Assembly: GCA_937858455.1 (NCBI GenBank)
Contig: CALLYN010001062.1
Coordinates: 1 to 13,690, forward strand
Direction of reading: 5' to 3'
Length of the DNA: 13,690 nucleotides
Source of the DNA: an uncultured Kouleothrix sp.
GTDB lineage: Bacteria; Chloroflexota; Chloroflexia; Chloroflexales; Roseiflexaceae
The notes under the pieces are model-generated. The model was given only the letters and a program-made list of their open reading frames with translations. It was not told the origin of the DNA and did not search any database. The translations under genes were made by a program, and so were the position numbers. Shown here in pieces: positions 1 to 7,383 of this stretch. The stretch's first letter is position 1; every line of letters begins with the position of its first letter.

Positions 1-1328
1 TCCATCTTGCGCACCATCATCTCCACCGCAATGATGGCGTCGTCCACCAGCAGCCCGAGCGCAATGATGAGCGAGCCCAGCGAGATCTTGTGCAGGCCGA
101 TGCCCCAGTAGTTCATGGCCAGGAACGTCACCGCCAGCACCAGCGGAATGGTGATGCCCACCACCAGCCCCGGGCGCACGTCGATGTAATAGCGCCGCCA
201 CAGCGGCAGGCCGGGCTCGGGCCGCTTGTGGAAACCCAGCGCGATGAAGCTCACGGCCAGCACGATCACTACCGCCTCCACCAGCACCTTGACGAACTCG
301 TTGACGGAGGTCGCCACGTTCTTCGGCTGGTCCTGCACCTGCACCAGGCGGATACCGGCCGGCAGGTCTTTCTCGATGCGCGCGGCCGCCGTGGCAAGCG
401 ACTTGCCCAGCGCAATGATGTCGCCCCCCTTGGCCATGGACACACCGAGGGCAATGACCTCCTTGCCCTGGTGGCGCACCTTGATCGACGGTGGGTCCAC
501 ATAGCCGCGCTGGATGTCGGCAATGTCGCCCAGGCGCAGCTGGTTGCCCGAGCTGCCACGGATCGGCATGGCGCGCAGGTCTTCGATGGCATTGAACTGC
601 CCGGCCACACGCACCTGCACCACGTCCAGCGGGGTCTGCACCGCGCCGGCAGACTCCACCGCGTTCTGCTGGCCCAGCTGCGCCAGCACCTGGTTCAGGT
701 CCAGCCCGAGCTGGGCCAGGCGCTTCTGGGAAATCTCCACGTAGAGCTTTTCGTCCTGCACGCCGAACAGCTCGACCTTGGCCACATCGGGCACGCGCAG
801 CAGCTGCTGGCGCACGTCGTCGGCGAAGGTCTTGACCTCGGCATAGCTGAACCCGCCGTCGGACTCCAGCGCATAGATCACGCCATACACGTCGCCAAAC
901 TCGTCGTTGAAGAACGGCCCCTGGATGCCCGCCGGCAGCTGGAACCGCATGTCCCCCACCTTCTTGCGCACCTGGTACCAGACGTTGGGCACCTCGTGCG
1001 CGCGCGACGAATCCTTGATCTGGAAAATGATCTGCGACTCACCCGGCTTGCTGTAGCTGCGGATCTTGTCGGCGTAGGGCACCTCCTGCAGCGTGCGCTC
1101 GATCTTGTCGGTCACCTGCTCGGCCATCTGCTGGGCCGAGGCGCCGGGCCAGTAGACCTGCACCACCATCGCGCGGAAGGTGAAGGGCGGGTCCTCGTCC
1201 TGCCCGAGCTGGAAGTAGGCTGCCAGGCCCAGCACCATCAGCACCACCATCAGGTAGCGCGTGAGCGCGGGGTGGTCGAGCGCCCATTTGGAGAGGTTGA
1301 ACGCCTCTTTGGGTTGTGGTTGGGTCAT
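1..1328 (-). CDS. RND efflux transporter permease, N-terminal part (truncated by window edge)
   Basis: This is the inner-membrane, proton-driven pump subunit of a tripartite RND exporter. The start is ATG at 1328..1326, with GAGG a few bases upstream overlapping the TGA of the preceding gene. 442 codons are visible and the frame runs off the left edge, so more than half of a roughly 1000-residue family protein is missing. TM1 lies at about residues 21-40. It is followed by the typical pore-domain entry DEDPPFTFRAMVVQVYWPG (44-62) and, near the edge, TM4 with VDDAIIAVEMM, Asp429-Asp430. An Asp pair in TM4 is the proton relay of hydrophobe/amphiphile (HAE/AcrB-type) pumps; heavy-metal CzcA pumps usually have a single Asp there. 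The substrate cannot be named. The 7-bp gap after the adaptor gene is the classic adaptor-permease operon. The sequence looks betaproteobacterial (Comamonadaceae-like), unlike the interior of the window. Confidence 0.93.
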   Translation of the reverse strand, partial: MTQPQPKEAFNLSKWALDHPALTRYLMVVLMVLGLAAYFQLGQDEDPPFTFRAMVVQVYWPGASAQQMAEQVTDKIERTLQEVPYADKIRSYSKPGESQIIFQIKDSSRAHEVPNVWYQVRKKVGDMRFQLPAGIQGPFFNDEFGDVYGVIYALESDGGFSYAEVKTFADDVRQQLLRVPDVAKVELFGVQDEKLYVEISQKRLAQLGLDLNQVLAQLGQQNAVESAGAVQTPLDVVQVRVAGQFNAIEDLRAMPIRGSSGNQLRLGDIADIQRGYVDPPSIKVRHQGKEVIALGVSMAKGGDIIALGKSLATAAARIEKDLPAGIRLVQVQDQPKNVATSVNEFVKVLVEAVVIVLAVSFIALGFHKRPEPGLPLWRRYYIDVRPGLVVGITIPLVLAVTFLAMNYWGIGLHKISLGSLIIALGLLVDDAIIAVEMMVRKM

Positions 1329-1335
1329 GGCCGCC

Positions 1336-2418
1336 TCACTTTGCCGGGGTGGCGGCGGCGGCCGGCTGCATGGCGGGTGCTACATTTTTTGTAGCGGCCT
1401 GCGCAGGGCTGGCGGGGGCTGCAGGCACTTTTTCCTGATAGACCGTGACCTTCTGGCCGGGTTGCAGCACATGCACGCCCGCCGCCACGACCTGCATGCC
1501 GGGCTGCAGGCCGGCGGCCACCACGGCCTGGTTGCCGTCGGCGGTGGCAATCTGCACCGGCTGCGAACGCACCGTCATGCTGGTCTTGTCCAGCACCCAC
1601 ACGGCCGTGCCCTGCCCTTCCTGGCGCAGCGCGCTGGTGGGCAGCTTGATCACCTGCACGCCGGCATGGGCCAGTGCGCGCGGCGCCACATACACCGTGG
1701 CGCCCAGTGCGGGAGCATCCTTGCCGTCCAGCGACACCTTGACCGGGAAGGTGCGCGTCACCGGGTCGGCGCTGGCAGCGATTTCGCGCACCTTGCCCAC
1801 CAGCGTCTGGCTGGCGGCCCAGACCCGCACGTCCACCTCGGAGCCCGGCCGGATGGCGGCCACCTTGTCTTCCGGCACCGAGAACACCACGTCGCGCGGG
1901 CCGTCCTGCGCAATGCGCACCACCGGCGTGCCGGCAGTGACCACCTGGCCCGGCTCGGCCTCAATGGCCGTGACCACGCCCGACACATCGGCCACCAGCG
2001 TGGCGCTCTGAGCGGCGCTGGCGGCGCGCTCCTGGGCGAGCTGGTCGCGCAGGCCGGCGATCGCCTCCAGCTGGGCTTTGACTTCGCCCAGCGTCTCGTG
2101 ATCGGCCGAGCTGCGGCTGTCGGCGGCGGCCACCTGCGTTTGCAGGCTGGCATTGGCTGCCTGAAGCGTTGCCACCTGCGCTGCGGCATCGGCCAGCTGC
2201 TGCGGCGTGGCCGGCGTGAAGCCGAGGTAGAGCAGCCCGACCGCGCCGGCAAGCAGCGCCAGAAACGTCGTGATCAGGATCACCAGGAGCGCGGCGAAGA
2301 AACGCCCGACGCAGCCGCCACGCGTGCGCGCGGGCGGTGGAGGCGCGGCCAGCGGGCCGGTGGCAGGCGGGGGCATGGCGGTACCAGGCTCGGGCTGCGG
2401 CGGGGTTTGTTCATCCAT
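1336..2418 (-). CDS. Chimeric ORF: membrane/coiled-coil N-terminus fused in frame to C-terminal half of an RND membrane fusion protein
   Basis: The ORF has 360 codons and starts 3 bp after the stop of the upstream gene. Residues 1-38 are Pro/Ala-rich, about 40-66 form one strong TM helix, and about 72-138 are a heptad-like coiled coil (QLADAAAQVATLQAANASLQ). From about residue 139 the text changes abruptly to the second half of a proteobacterial RND adaptor. It shows the lipoyl second half (SGVVTAIEAEPGQVV), the beta-barrel (VPEDKVAAIRPGSEVDVRVW; TRTFPVKVSL) and the membrane-proximal domain with an Ala/Pro-rich tail. The adaptor's signal peptide, first lipoyl half and helical hairpin are absent, so the product as written could not work as an adaptor. 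The N-terminal part is tightly linked to the surface-protein operon. The C-terminal part is linked to the permease gene 7 bp downstream. I read this as two genes from different organisms joined near 1993..2012. A genuine fusion is possible but less likely. Confidence 0.75.
   Translation of the reverse strand: MDEQTPPQPEPGTAMPPPATGPLAAPPPPARTRGGCVGRFFAALLVILITTFLALLAGAVGLLYLGFTPATPQQLADAAAQVATLQAANASLQTQVAAADSRSSADHETLGEVKAQLEAIAGLRDQLAQERAASAAQSATLVADVSGVVTAIEAEPGQVVTAGTPVVRIAQDGPRDVVFSVPEDKVAAIRPGSEVDVRVWAASQTLVGKVREIAASADPVTRTFPVKVSLDGKDAPALGATVYVAPRALAHAGVQVIKLPTSALRQEGQGTAVWVLDKTSMTVRSQPVQIATADGNQAVVAAGLQPGMQVVAAGVHVLQPGQKVTVYQEKVPAAPASPAQAATKNVAPAMQPAAAATPAK
1993..2012. other. Probable chimeric breakpoint (left)
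   Basis: On the minus strand this stretch encodes residues about 137-142 (QSATLV) of the fused ORF. On its 5' side the protein is an interior-style coiled coil. On its 3' side it is a standard RND adaptor starting at its second lipoyl half. Adaptors of this family usually read ATLVADxxGVV here, so the join may lie in a short stretch of shared bases encoding ATLVA. The exact base cannot be fixed by eye. Confidence 0.65.
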
Positions 2419-2421
2419 AGC

Positions 2422-4848
2422 TTATGGCAGCTCCTCGGCAATGCCAAGCGTGGTGGCGCCGCCTTTGTTGCTCTCGGCTGCGGGGGCGCCAGCGTACAGC
2501 GACCGCTCGGCGACGATTGGCTGAGTCGAGCGCACGGTCGCGGCGATCGCGACCTGGCCGGGGTACAGCTCGTGCACCGGCATGGTATAGCGCGACTCTT
2601 TGGGCATGATCACTGTCTGCGTGCTGGTCTTGCCGTCGGCGAGCACGAACTCGACCGCGACGCGCGCCTGGTTCGAGCCAGGGTTGCTGAGCAGCAGGTA
2701 CTCTTGCACATTGTCGCTGGTGCGGCCATCGGCGAAGCGCCATGTATAGGCCGGCGAGGTCGCACCCAGGCCAGCGGTGCCGGCGCGCCCGCCGCGCCAT
2801 GTGAGCGCGCGCTCGACCGCGACCGGCCGGTCGGCGGTGACGGTGGTGGCAATGCCAAGCTCGGGCACTACCTCGTTCACCGGGATGGACAGGCGCGTAG
2901 CCGGCGGGATGGCGTACTTGCGCACCAGCGAGGTGCCTGAGTCGGTCAGGAACTTCACCGCGACATTGGCCGGCTGGGCGTTGGGGTTGAGCACCAGGAT
3001 CGTCATGGTGAAAGGTGGCTGGGTGGTGCCCTCGGCGAAGTACCACTGGCGCGAAAGCAGCGGCGTGCCGGGCGCGGTATCGAAGCCGCCGGTGGTGGCG
3101 CCGCTGCCGGGGCCAAAGATCATGGTGCGCTCGGCGACGATCGGCTCGGCGGCGATCACGCGCATGCCGAAGCTGCTGCCGGGCAGCTGGTCGCCCACCG
3201 TCACCACGGTGCGCGCGAGCGGAGCCACCTCGACCGACTGAATAGCGGTGGCGCCATCGCCTTGCATGTACGTGACGCTCGCCTTGACCCTGACAGCCTG
3301 CGGATTGAACAGCACCAGGTAGGTTTTCGAATCGCCCTCGGTGGAGCCCTCGGCGAAGTACCAGACGCGCGACGGCTGGCGCACGCCAGGGCCGCTGCTG
3401 ATGTCGCTGCCGAAATCGAGGAAGCGCTCGGCGATCAGCGGGCCATTCGACTCGACGATCGCCGGCACCTCGCTGGTATCGTTGAACAGGTCGTTCACCA
3501 CCAGGCTAGCGCGCCCGCCGGCAGCCACGCTGGCATCGCGCACAACCGCCGGGCCGGGTTGGCGCAGCAGGTTGAAGCGCACGCTGGCGGCGGCGGCGCC
3601 GGGGTTGAGCACCGAGAGCCGCTCGGCGAAGTTAAGCACGTTGCCCTCGGCGAAGTACCAGCGCGCGCGCACGGTGGCCTGGTCGGCGGCCTGGCGCAGC
3701 TGATCGAGCTGGCCGCGCAGATCGGCTGAGGGATCGGCGGCGCTCGGCACAGCCTCGGCGTGGGCGGCGATATTAGGCCGGCTGCTGGGTGCGGCGCCCT
3801 TGGCCGCCACAGCGTGCGTGCCGAGCGGCGCGATATCGTAGGCCTGGCCGAGCCAGGCGAGCAGCTGGATGAGCGCGGCCTGCTGCTGGCCCGAAGGCAG
3901 CGTGGCGCCGATCAGCGCCACGTGGATGGCCGCATCGCCGCCCGAGAAACGCTCGGCTGCGGCGCTCGGGCCGCCGTTGCGCCCGACATAGATCGCGCCG
4001 TCGCGGTCGACAATAAAGTGAAACGGCAGGTCGTCCCAGCCGAGCACCTGGGTGTCGTAGGCATCGAGCGCGCGCAGAAACGGCGGTGTGCTCACCACGT
4101 CGTCGGAACCGATCTGGTGCAGGATGATGCCGCGCGGGCGCTGGCGCACCACTGGCGCGCTGCTGGCGGGCGCGCCCCAGGCATCGCGCAGCAGCAGCGC
4201 GGGCGGCGGGCTGAGCGTAGCCGGGCCATACGGCGCGGGCACGCGCTGCTGCTCGGAGAGCCGGCTCGGGCCGGCGGTGGCGTTGATGTAGTGCAGCGTC
4301 AGCGCGCCGAGCACCGGCGAGGCGTTGGCCACGGTCGAGCGGAAGGTGGCCCGCAGCTGCAGCACCGCCATGCCGGCGGGAAACGGCCGCACCGACTCGA
4401 GCGCCTGCGCGCCGTCGTCCTGCGACTGAGCATCGCCCGGCACGAGCGGCTGCCACGGCGTCAGGTCTTCGTCTTTGGGCGACGTGCCGCCGCGGATCTC
4501 GAGCGTCAGGCTGGTGCCGGCAGGGATGTCGGCCTGCCATGTCGCGCCGACGGCGTTATACAGAAAGGCGGTGGTGCTGATCGCGGAGGTATACTCGGCC
4601 TGCTGGGCGCCGTCGGCCAGGCGCAGCTCGCCGCCGGCATTATTGCTGACGAACAGCCCGCCGCAGGTATCGCCGGGCCAGGCAGGCTGGCCACCGCAGG
4701 GGGCGGCGCGCCAGTCGGCCACCTTGCTGAGCGCAAGCTTGCCGATCTGCACCGCAATCGCGGGCTGGGCCGACAGCGCCGGGGCGCGCACGAGCGCGCC
4801 GCCCCCTGCCAGAACCGCCAAGATCAGAACTAGCAACACACGTCGCAT
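2422..4848 (-). CDS. Exported PGRP/amidase_2-fold protein with four WYFAEG repeats
   Basis: The product has 808 residues. A signal peptide spans about 1-27 (MRRVLLVLILAVLAGGGALV, cleavage near ALSAQ). A beta-sandwich-like region covers about 85-190. An N-acetylmuramoyl-L-alanine amidase/peptidoglycan-recognition domain covers about 238-385 (IILHQIGS 241-248, LPFHFIVDRDGAIYVGR 274-290, AIHVALIGATLP 307-318). Four repeats of about 100 residues follow. They open with WYFAEG at 397, 496 and 602 and WRFADG at 703, and close with P-I/V-(V)AER motifs; such repeats occur in exported Chloroflexota and Actinobacteria proteins. In the amidase domain His244 and His277 match zinc ligands. The catalytic Tyr is Phe276, and the Cys/Asp expected eight residues after His363 is Ala371 (Asp372 is one further), so wall binding is more likely than cleavage. 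GGGAGA lies 6 bp before the ATG. It is the second gene of the operon, 30 bp after the DUF4015 gene. Confidence 0.85.
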   Translation of the reverse strand: MRRVLLVLILAVLAGGGALVRAPALSAQPAIAVQIGKLALSKVADWRAAPCGGQPAWPGDTCGGLFVSNNAGGELRLADGAQQAEYTSAISTTAFLYNAVGATWQADIPAGTSLTLEIRGGTSPKDEDLTPWQPLVPGDAQSQDDGAQALESVRPFPAGMAVLQLRATFRSTVANASPVLGALTLHYINATAGPSRLSEQQRVPAPYGPATLSPPPALLLRDAWGAPASSAPVVRQRPRGIILHQIGSDDVVSTPPFLRALDAYDTQVLGWDDLPFHFIVDRDGAIYVGRNGGPSAAAERFSGGDAAIHVALIGATLPSGQQQAALIQLLAWLGQAYDIAPLGTHAVAAKGAAPSSRPNIAAHAEAVPSAADPSADLRGQLDQLRQAADQATVRARWYFAEGNVLNFAERLSVLNPGAAAASVRFNLLRQPGPAVVRDASVAAGGRASLVVNDLFNDTSEVPAIVESNGPLIAERFLDFGSDISSGPGVRQPSRVWYFAEGSTEGDSKTYLVLFNPQAVRVKASVTYMQGDGATAIQSVEVAPLARTVVTVGDQLPGSSFGMRVIAAEPIVAERTMIFGPGSGATTGGFDTAPGTPLLSRQWYFAEGTTQPPFTMTILVLNPNAQPANVAVKFLTDSGTSLVRKYAIPPATRLSIPVNEVVPELGIATTVTADRPVAVERALTWRGGRAGTAGLGATSPAYTWRFADGRTSDNVQEYLLLSNPGSNQARVAVEFVLADGKTSTQTVIMPKESRYTMPVHELYPGQVAIAATVRSTQPIVAERSLYAGAPAAESNKGGATTLGIAEELP

Positions 4849-4878
4849 GTCGTCTCCCGCATATGCAGCAGCCGGCGG

Positions 4879-6939
4879 CTACTGGGGCTTGAGCGCCTCG
4901 ATTGTATAGTGGTTAGCCGAGTCGTACAGCAGCCAGCCGCCGGGGCTGCCCGAATCTTCGACGGCTTTGATCTGGGCGCGCACCTCGGCCGGGCCGTACT
5001 CGACGATCTCATTCTTGGGCACCCAGGTGAGCGTGAAATCTTGCAGCCACGGCCGCATCAGCGCGCGCTTGCCGCTGAGCTGCTCGAGGCCATGGGTCAT
5101 GCTCTGGGCGATCATCTCGTAAGGGTGCTTGGCCGGCAGATCGAACCCGCCCGCGCCGGCCCAAAAATGCGACGGGTAGATCATCGGGCAGACATAGTCG
5201 GTATGCTGGCCCATCAGCTTGATATCCTGGCCGATCAGCGGCGAAGGCTCCCAGGCAGTCACGCCAAAGACATCGACCGACAGAAACGCGCCTGCTGCAT
5301 TGATCGCGGCCTGCGACTGCGTGAGCATCTCGGCGATATTCTGGAACTTCTCGTCGTCGGTGGCATTCGGGCGCGAGAGCTTCAGGCGCGCCGCGTCGTT
5401 GGCGCCGAACTCAAGTGACGGGAAGCGGATGTAATCGTAGTTGATCTCGTCGAAGCCCATATGCGCGGCCTCGACCGAGAGCTGGATGTTGTAATCCCAC
5501 ACATTGCGGTTCCACGGGTCGAGCCAGGCGTAGCGGATGCCCGGGCCGGGGTAATCGGCGAACACCCCGCCATTCTGGCTGTCTTGTGCGGCCCACTCGG
5601 GCTTGGCGTCGGCGAGCACGTTATCGTGGCTGAAGATGTGCACGCGCGCGATTGTATAGATCCCGCGCTTCTTGGCCTCGGCCAGAATGGCCTTGAGATC
5701 CATATTGGGCCGCGAGGTGTGCAGCTCTTTGACGATCGGCACCTGCGAGTCGTAGTACACCAGGCCCAGGTCGTCGCGCAGGTCGGATTTCAGGTCGATC
5801 ACGATCGCGTTCAGCTCGGTCTTGTCGATCGCGTCGAAGAACTTCATCAGCAAATTGTGGTTCGAGGCCACCGCCGCCGTGACATACAGCGACTTCGCGG
5901 CGAAGCGGTCGAGCTTGACCGTGCTTGGGATGCTGCCGGGCTTGATCTCGATCACGGCCTTGCTAAAGCCAGGCGCCAGCACCTGGATCACGCCCTGCTC
6001 GGGCACGCCGTCGAGCTGAAACGCGCCATCGGCGCTATTCTCAAGCCGCTGCACCGCCACCGCGTCGCTCTCGAGATTTGGCGACGCGATGACCGTAGCG
6101 TTTTTGATCGGCGCGCCGGTGGCGGCGTCGACAATCGTGCCCTTGAGCACGTCGGGGCGCAGCACGGCGTCGAGCGTGACCGCCTGCTCAAGCGGCTGCG
6201 TCAGCATCGCGAAGCCGTTGGCGCTGATCTGGATCGTGGCGCCGGGCGGCACCTGCTCGAGGCGGTATTTGCCGTCGGCGCCGGTGGTGGCCTTGACGGT
6301 ATCGCCGGCCTGCACCAGCGCGCCGGGCACCGGCTGGCCAGTGTAGCGGTCGGTGACGACGCCGCTGAGCACATTCGGCCGGAGCGCGGTGTCGAAGCTC
6401 ACCTGCTGCTTCAGGCGCTGCGACACGTCCTCGTGGTCGGCGGCGCTGAGCGTGAGCGTGAAGCTCTCGGGCACGCCTTCGAGCCGGTAGCCGCCATTGG
6501 CGGCAGTGGTGGCGCTGAGCGTATCGCTGGCCTTGACCAGCACGCCAGCCAGCGGCTGCTTGGTGTAGGCGTCGGTGACCACGCCGCTGACGGTATTCGG
6601 GCGCAGTGTCGCGTCGAGGGTGGCGGCGGGCTGGGCCGGCTTGGCCAGCTGCGGCTGATTTGCCAGCGCGATCGCGACTGGCTCGTAGCCGTCGGCGGCG
6701 ATCTGCAGCGTGCCGCTGCTGCTCCAGCGCGCAAGCTGGTACTTGCCGCCGGCATCGGTGGTGGCCTCGGCGCCGCCGATGTTGATGCGCGCCGCTATCA
6801 CCGGCTTGCCGGTGTATGCGTCGACGATTGTGCCATTCAGCGGCACGTCGGGGCCGCCGCAGGCGACCATAAGCACGGCCAGCGCGGCGCAAGCACACAG
6901 CCAGGCAGCCCGAAGCAGGTAGGTTCGAAAGATCGCCAT
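4879..6939 (-). CDS. DUF4015 putative glycoside hydrolase lipoprotein with four carboxypeptidase-regulatory-like domains
   Basis: The product has 686 residues. It has a lipoprotein signal with lipobox LMVAC, giving Cys27 as the lipidated residue, so it is probably anchored on the outer face of the membrane. Residues about 34-345 hold four Ig-like carboxypeptidase-regulatory repeats of about 75 residues. They open with NGTIVDAYTGKPV, SGVVTDAYTKQPL, SGVVTDRYTGQPV and KGTIVDAATGAPI, and the first three end in L/FD(A/T)xLRP(N/D). Residues about 350-680 form a TIM-barrel-like DUF4015 domain: LNAIVIDLKSDLRDDLGLV (376-394), YTIARVHIFSHD (428-439), GFDEINYDYIRFPSLEFG (495-512), and YVCPMIYPSHFW (582-593). 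The DEINYDYIRFP strand carries the acidic residues typical of this glycosidase-like clan. The substrate is unknown; a cell-wall or surface polysaccharide is plausible. It is the first gene of the minus-strand operon, with a leader of about 116 nt from the promoter at 7062..7090. Confidence 0.88.
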   Translation of the reverse strand: MAIFRTYLLRAAWLCACAALAVLMVACGGPDVPLNGTIVDAYTGKPVIAARINIGGAEATTDAGGKYQLARWSSSGTLQIAADGYEPVAIALANQPQLAKPAQPAATLDATLRPNTVSGVVTDAYTKQPLAGVLVKASDTLSATTAANGGYRLEGVPESFTLTLSAADHEDVSQRLKQQVSFDTALRPNVLSGVVTDRYTGQPVPGALVQAGDTVKATTGADGKYRLEQVPPGATIQISANGFAMLTQPLEQAVTLDAVLRPDVLKGTIVDAATGAPIKNATVIASPNLESDAVAVQRLENSADGAFQLDGVPEQGVIQVLAPGFSKAVIEIKPGSIPSTVKLDRFAAKSLYVTAAVASNHNLLMKFFDAIDKTELNAIVIDLKSDLRDDLGLVYYDSQVPIVKELHTSRPNMDLKAILAEAKKRGIYTIARVHIFSHDNVLADAKPEWAAQDSQNGGVFADYPGPGIRYAWLDPWNRNVWDYNIQLSVEAAHMGFDEINYDYIRFPSLEFGANDAARLKLSRPNATDDEKFQNIAEMLTQSQAAINAAGAFLSVDVFGVTAWEPSPLIGQDIKLMGQHTDYVCPMIYPSHFWAGAGGFDLPAKHPYEMIAQSMTHGLEQLSGKRALMRPWLQDFTLTWVPKNEIVEYGPAEVRAQIKAVEDSGSPGGWLLYDSANHYTIEALKPQ

Positions 6940-7061
6940 GGTGAAGATCTACTCCCGATAGCGGCGGCGCGGCTGCGGAGCGCCGCGTCGTAGCTGTACC
7001 GCCGGCAGCCGCCGAAATTATTGTTTGCAACACCATCGGCCGCCAGCGCGGGCGATGGCCT

Positions 7062-7090
7062 ATCATAAACGCCTGGCAGTGGGTTGTCAA
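7062..7090 (-). promoter_or_regulatory. Sigma-70-type promoter of the surface-protein operon
   Basis: Read on the minus strand: -35 TTGACA (7090..7085), a 17-bp spacer, and -10 TATGAT (7067..7062). This is close to perfect consensus and faces the DUF4015 gene at 6939. The predicted start near 7055 gives a leader of about 116 nt. Before the ATG a GGGAG (6956..6952) lies 12 bp upstream, a somewhat long spacing. Confidence 0.7.
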
Positions 7091-7167
7091 GCACGCGAGC
7101 CGGGCAGCGCGAAAGCTGCATGTGTAAGGAGAAGCGCGCTTCTGCGCCGAGCGCTCTTCGCCCTCAC

Positions 7168-7202
7168 CCCCAGCCCCGCTCTACCTGCGCGCGGGGCTGG
7201 GG
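7168..7202. repeat. GC-rich inverted repeat
   Basis: CCCCAGCCCCGC (7168..7179) and its exact complement GCGGGGCTGGGG (7191..7202) form a 12-bp stem with an 11-nt loop. The preceding GCCCTCACCCCC (7160..7171) recurs at 12699..12710 inside the second palindromic element, so this is probably a degenerate member of the same repeat family. There is no T-run, so a terminator is not supported. Confidence 0.6.
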
Positions 7203-7260
7203 CAGAGAATGGGCGAGCGGGGCGAGGCTCAGGGCTCGTGCAACGTCTGTCGACCCCTCC

Positions 7261-7271
7261 CCTGACAGGGG
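7261..7271. repeat. IS target-site duplication, left
   Basis: CCTGACAGGGG directly abuts the left terminal inverted repeat and is repeated exactly at 8624..8634. Confidence 0.9.
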
Positions 7272-7316
7272 TTTAGGGGCGGACAGATGGAAATAGCGAA
7301 AGGTGCGAAAAGGACC

Positions 7317-7345
7317 ATGACAAATGGGTGTCCTTCGGCTAGACT
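7317..7345 (+). promoter_or_regulatory. Promoter of the transposase gene
   Basis: ATGACA (7317..7322), a 17-bp spacer, and TAGACT (7340..7345) form a weak-to-moderate sigma-70 match. Transcription would start near 7352, inside the loop of the hairpin at 7324..7383, so the element's own mRNA would lack the hairpin's left arm. Confidence 0.5.
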
Positions 7346-7383
7346 GGAATTGCTCAGAAACCAGCTCTACGGAGGACACCCAT
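7324..7383 (+). promoter_or_regulatory. Inverted repeat covering the transposase ribosome site and start codon
   Basis: ATGGGTGTCCTTCG (7324..7337) can pair with CGGAGGACACCCAT (7370..7383) over 14 bp, with one G-U pair and a 32-nt loop. The right arm contains the whole Shine-Dalgarno GGAGG (7371..7375) and the first two bases of the ATG at 7382. The left arm lies upstream of the element's own -10. Only transcripts entering from outside would fold this way, matching the known protection of IS10/IS50 from impinging transcription. Confidence 0.7.

Larger units (their letters stand above)
6940..7230. other. Intergenic region upstream of the surface operon, left of the IS
   Basis: It holds the minus-strand promoter described above and a GC-rich hairpin at 7168..7202. 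Small ORFs in this stretch lack ribosome sites and recognisable protein text and look spurious. Confidence 0.6.

Noticed and set aside
90..1394. Long plus-strand open frame of 434 codons opposite the RND genes
   Set aside because: It is His/Arg-rich shadow text with no family resemblance; the minus strand encodes a clear RND permease in the same DNA.
1261..2940. Plus-strand open frame of 559 codons
   Set aside because: It is low-complexity His/Gly/Arg text opposite two recognisable minus-strand genes and crosses both their boundaries; it is a GC-rich shadow.
5461..6993. Plus-strand open frame of 510 codons opposite the DUF4015 gene
   Set aside because: It is a shadow of the clear minus-strand lipoprotein, with no ribosome site and no domain.
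7168..7202. Rho-independent terminator
   Set aside because: The stem is strong but has no T-run on either strand and no gene ends beside it; it fits the repeat family better.
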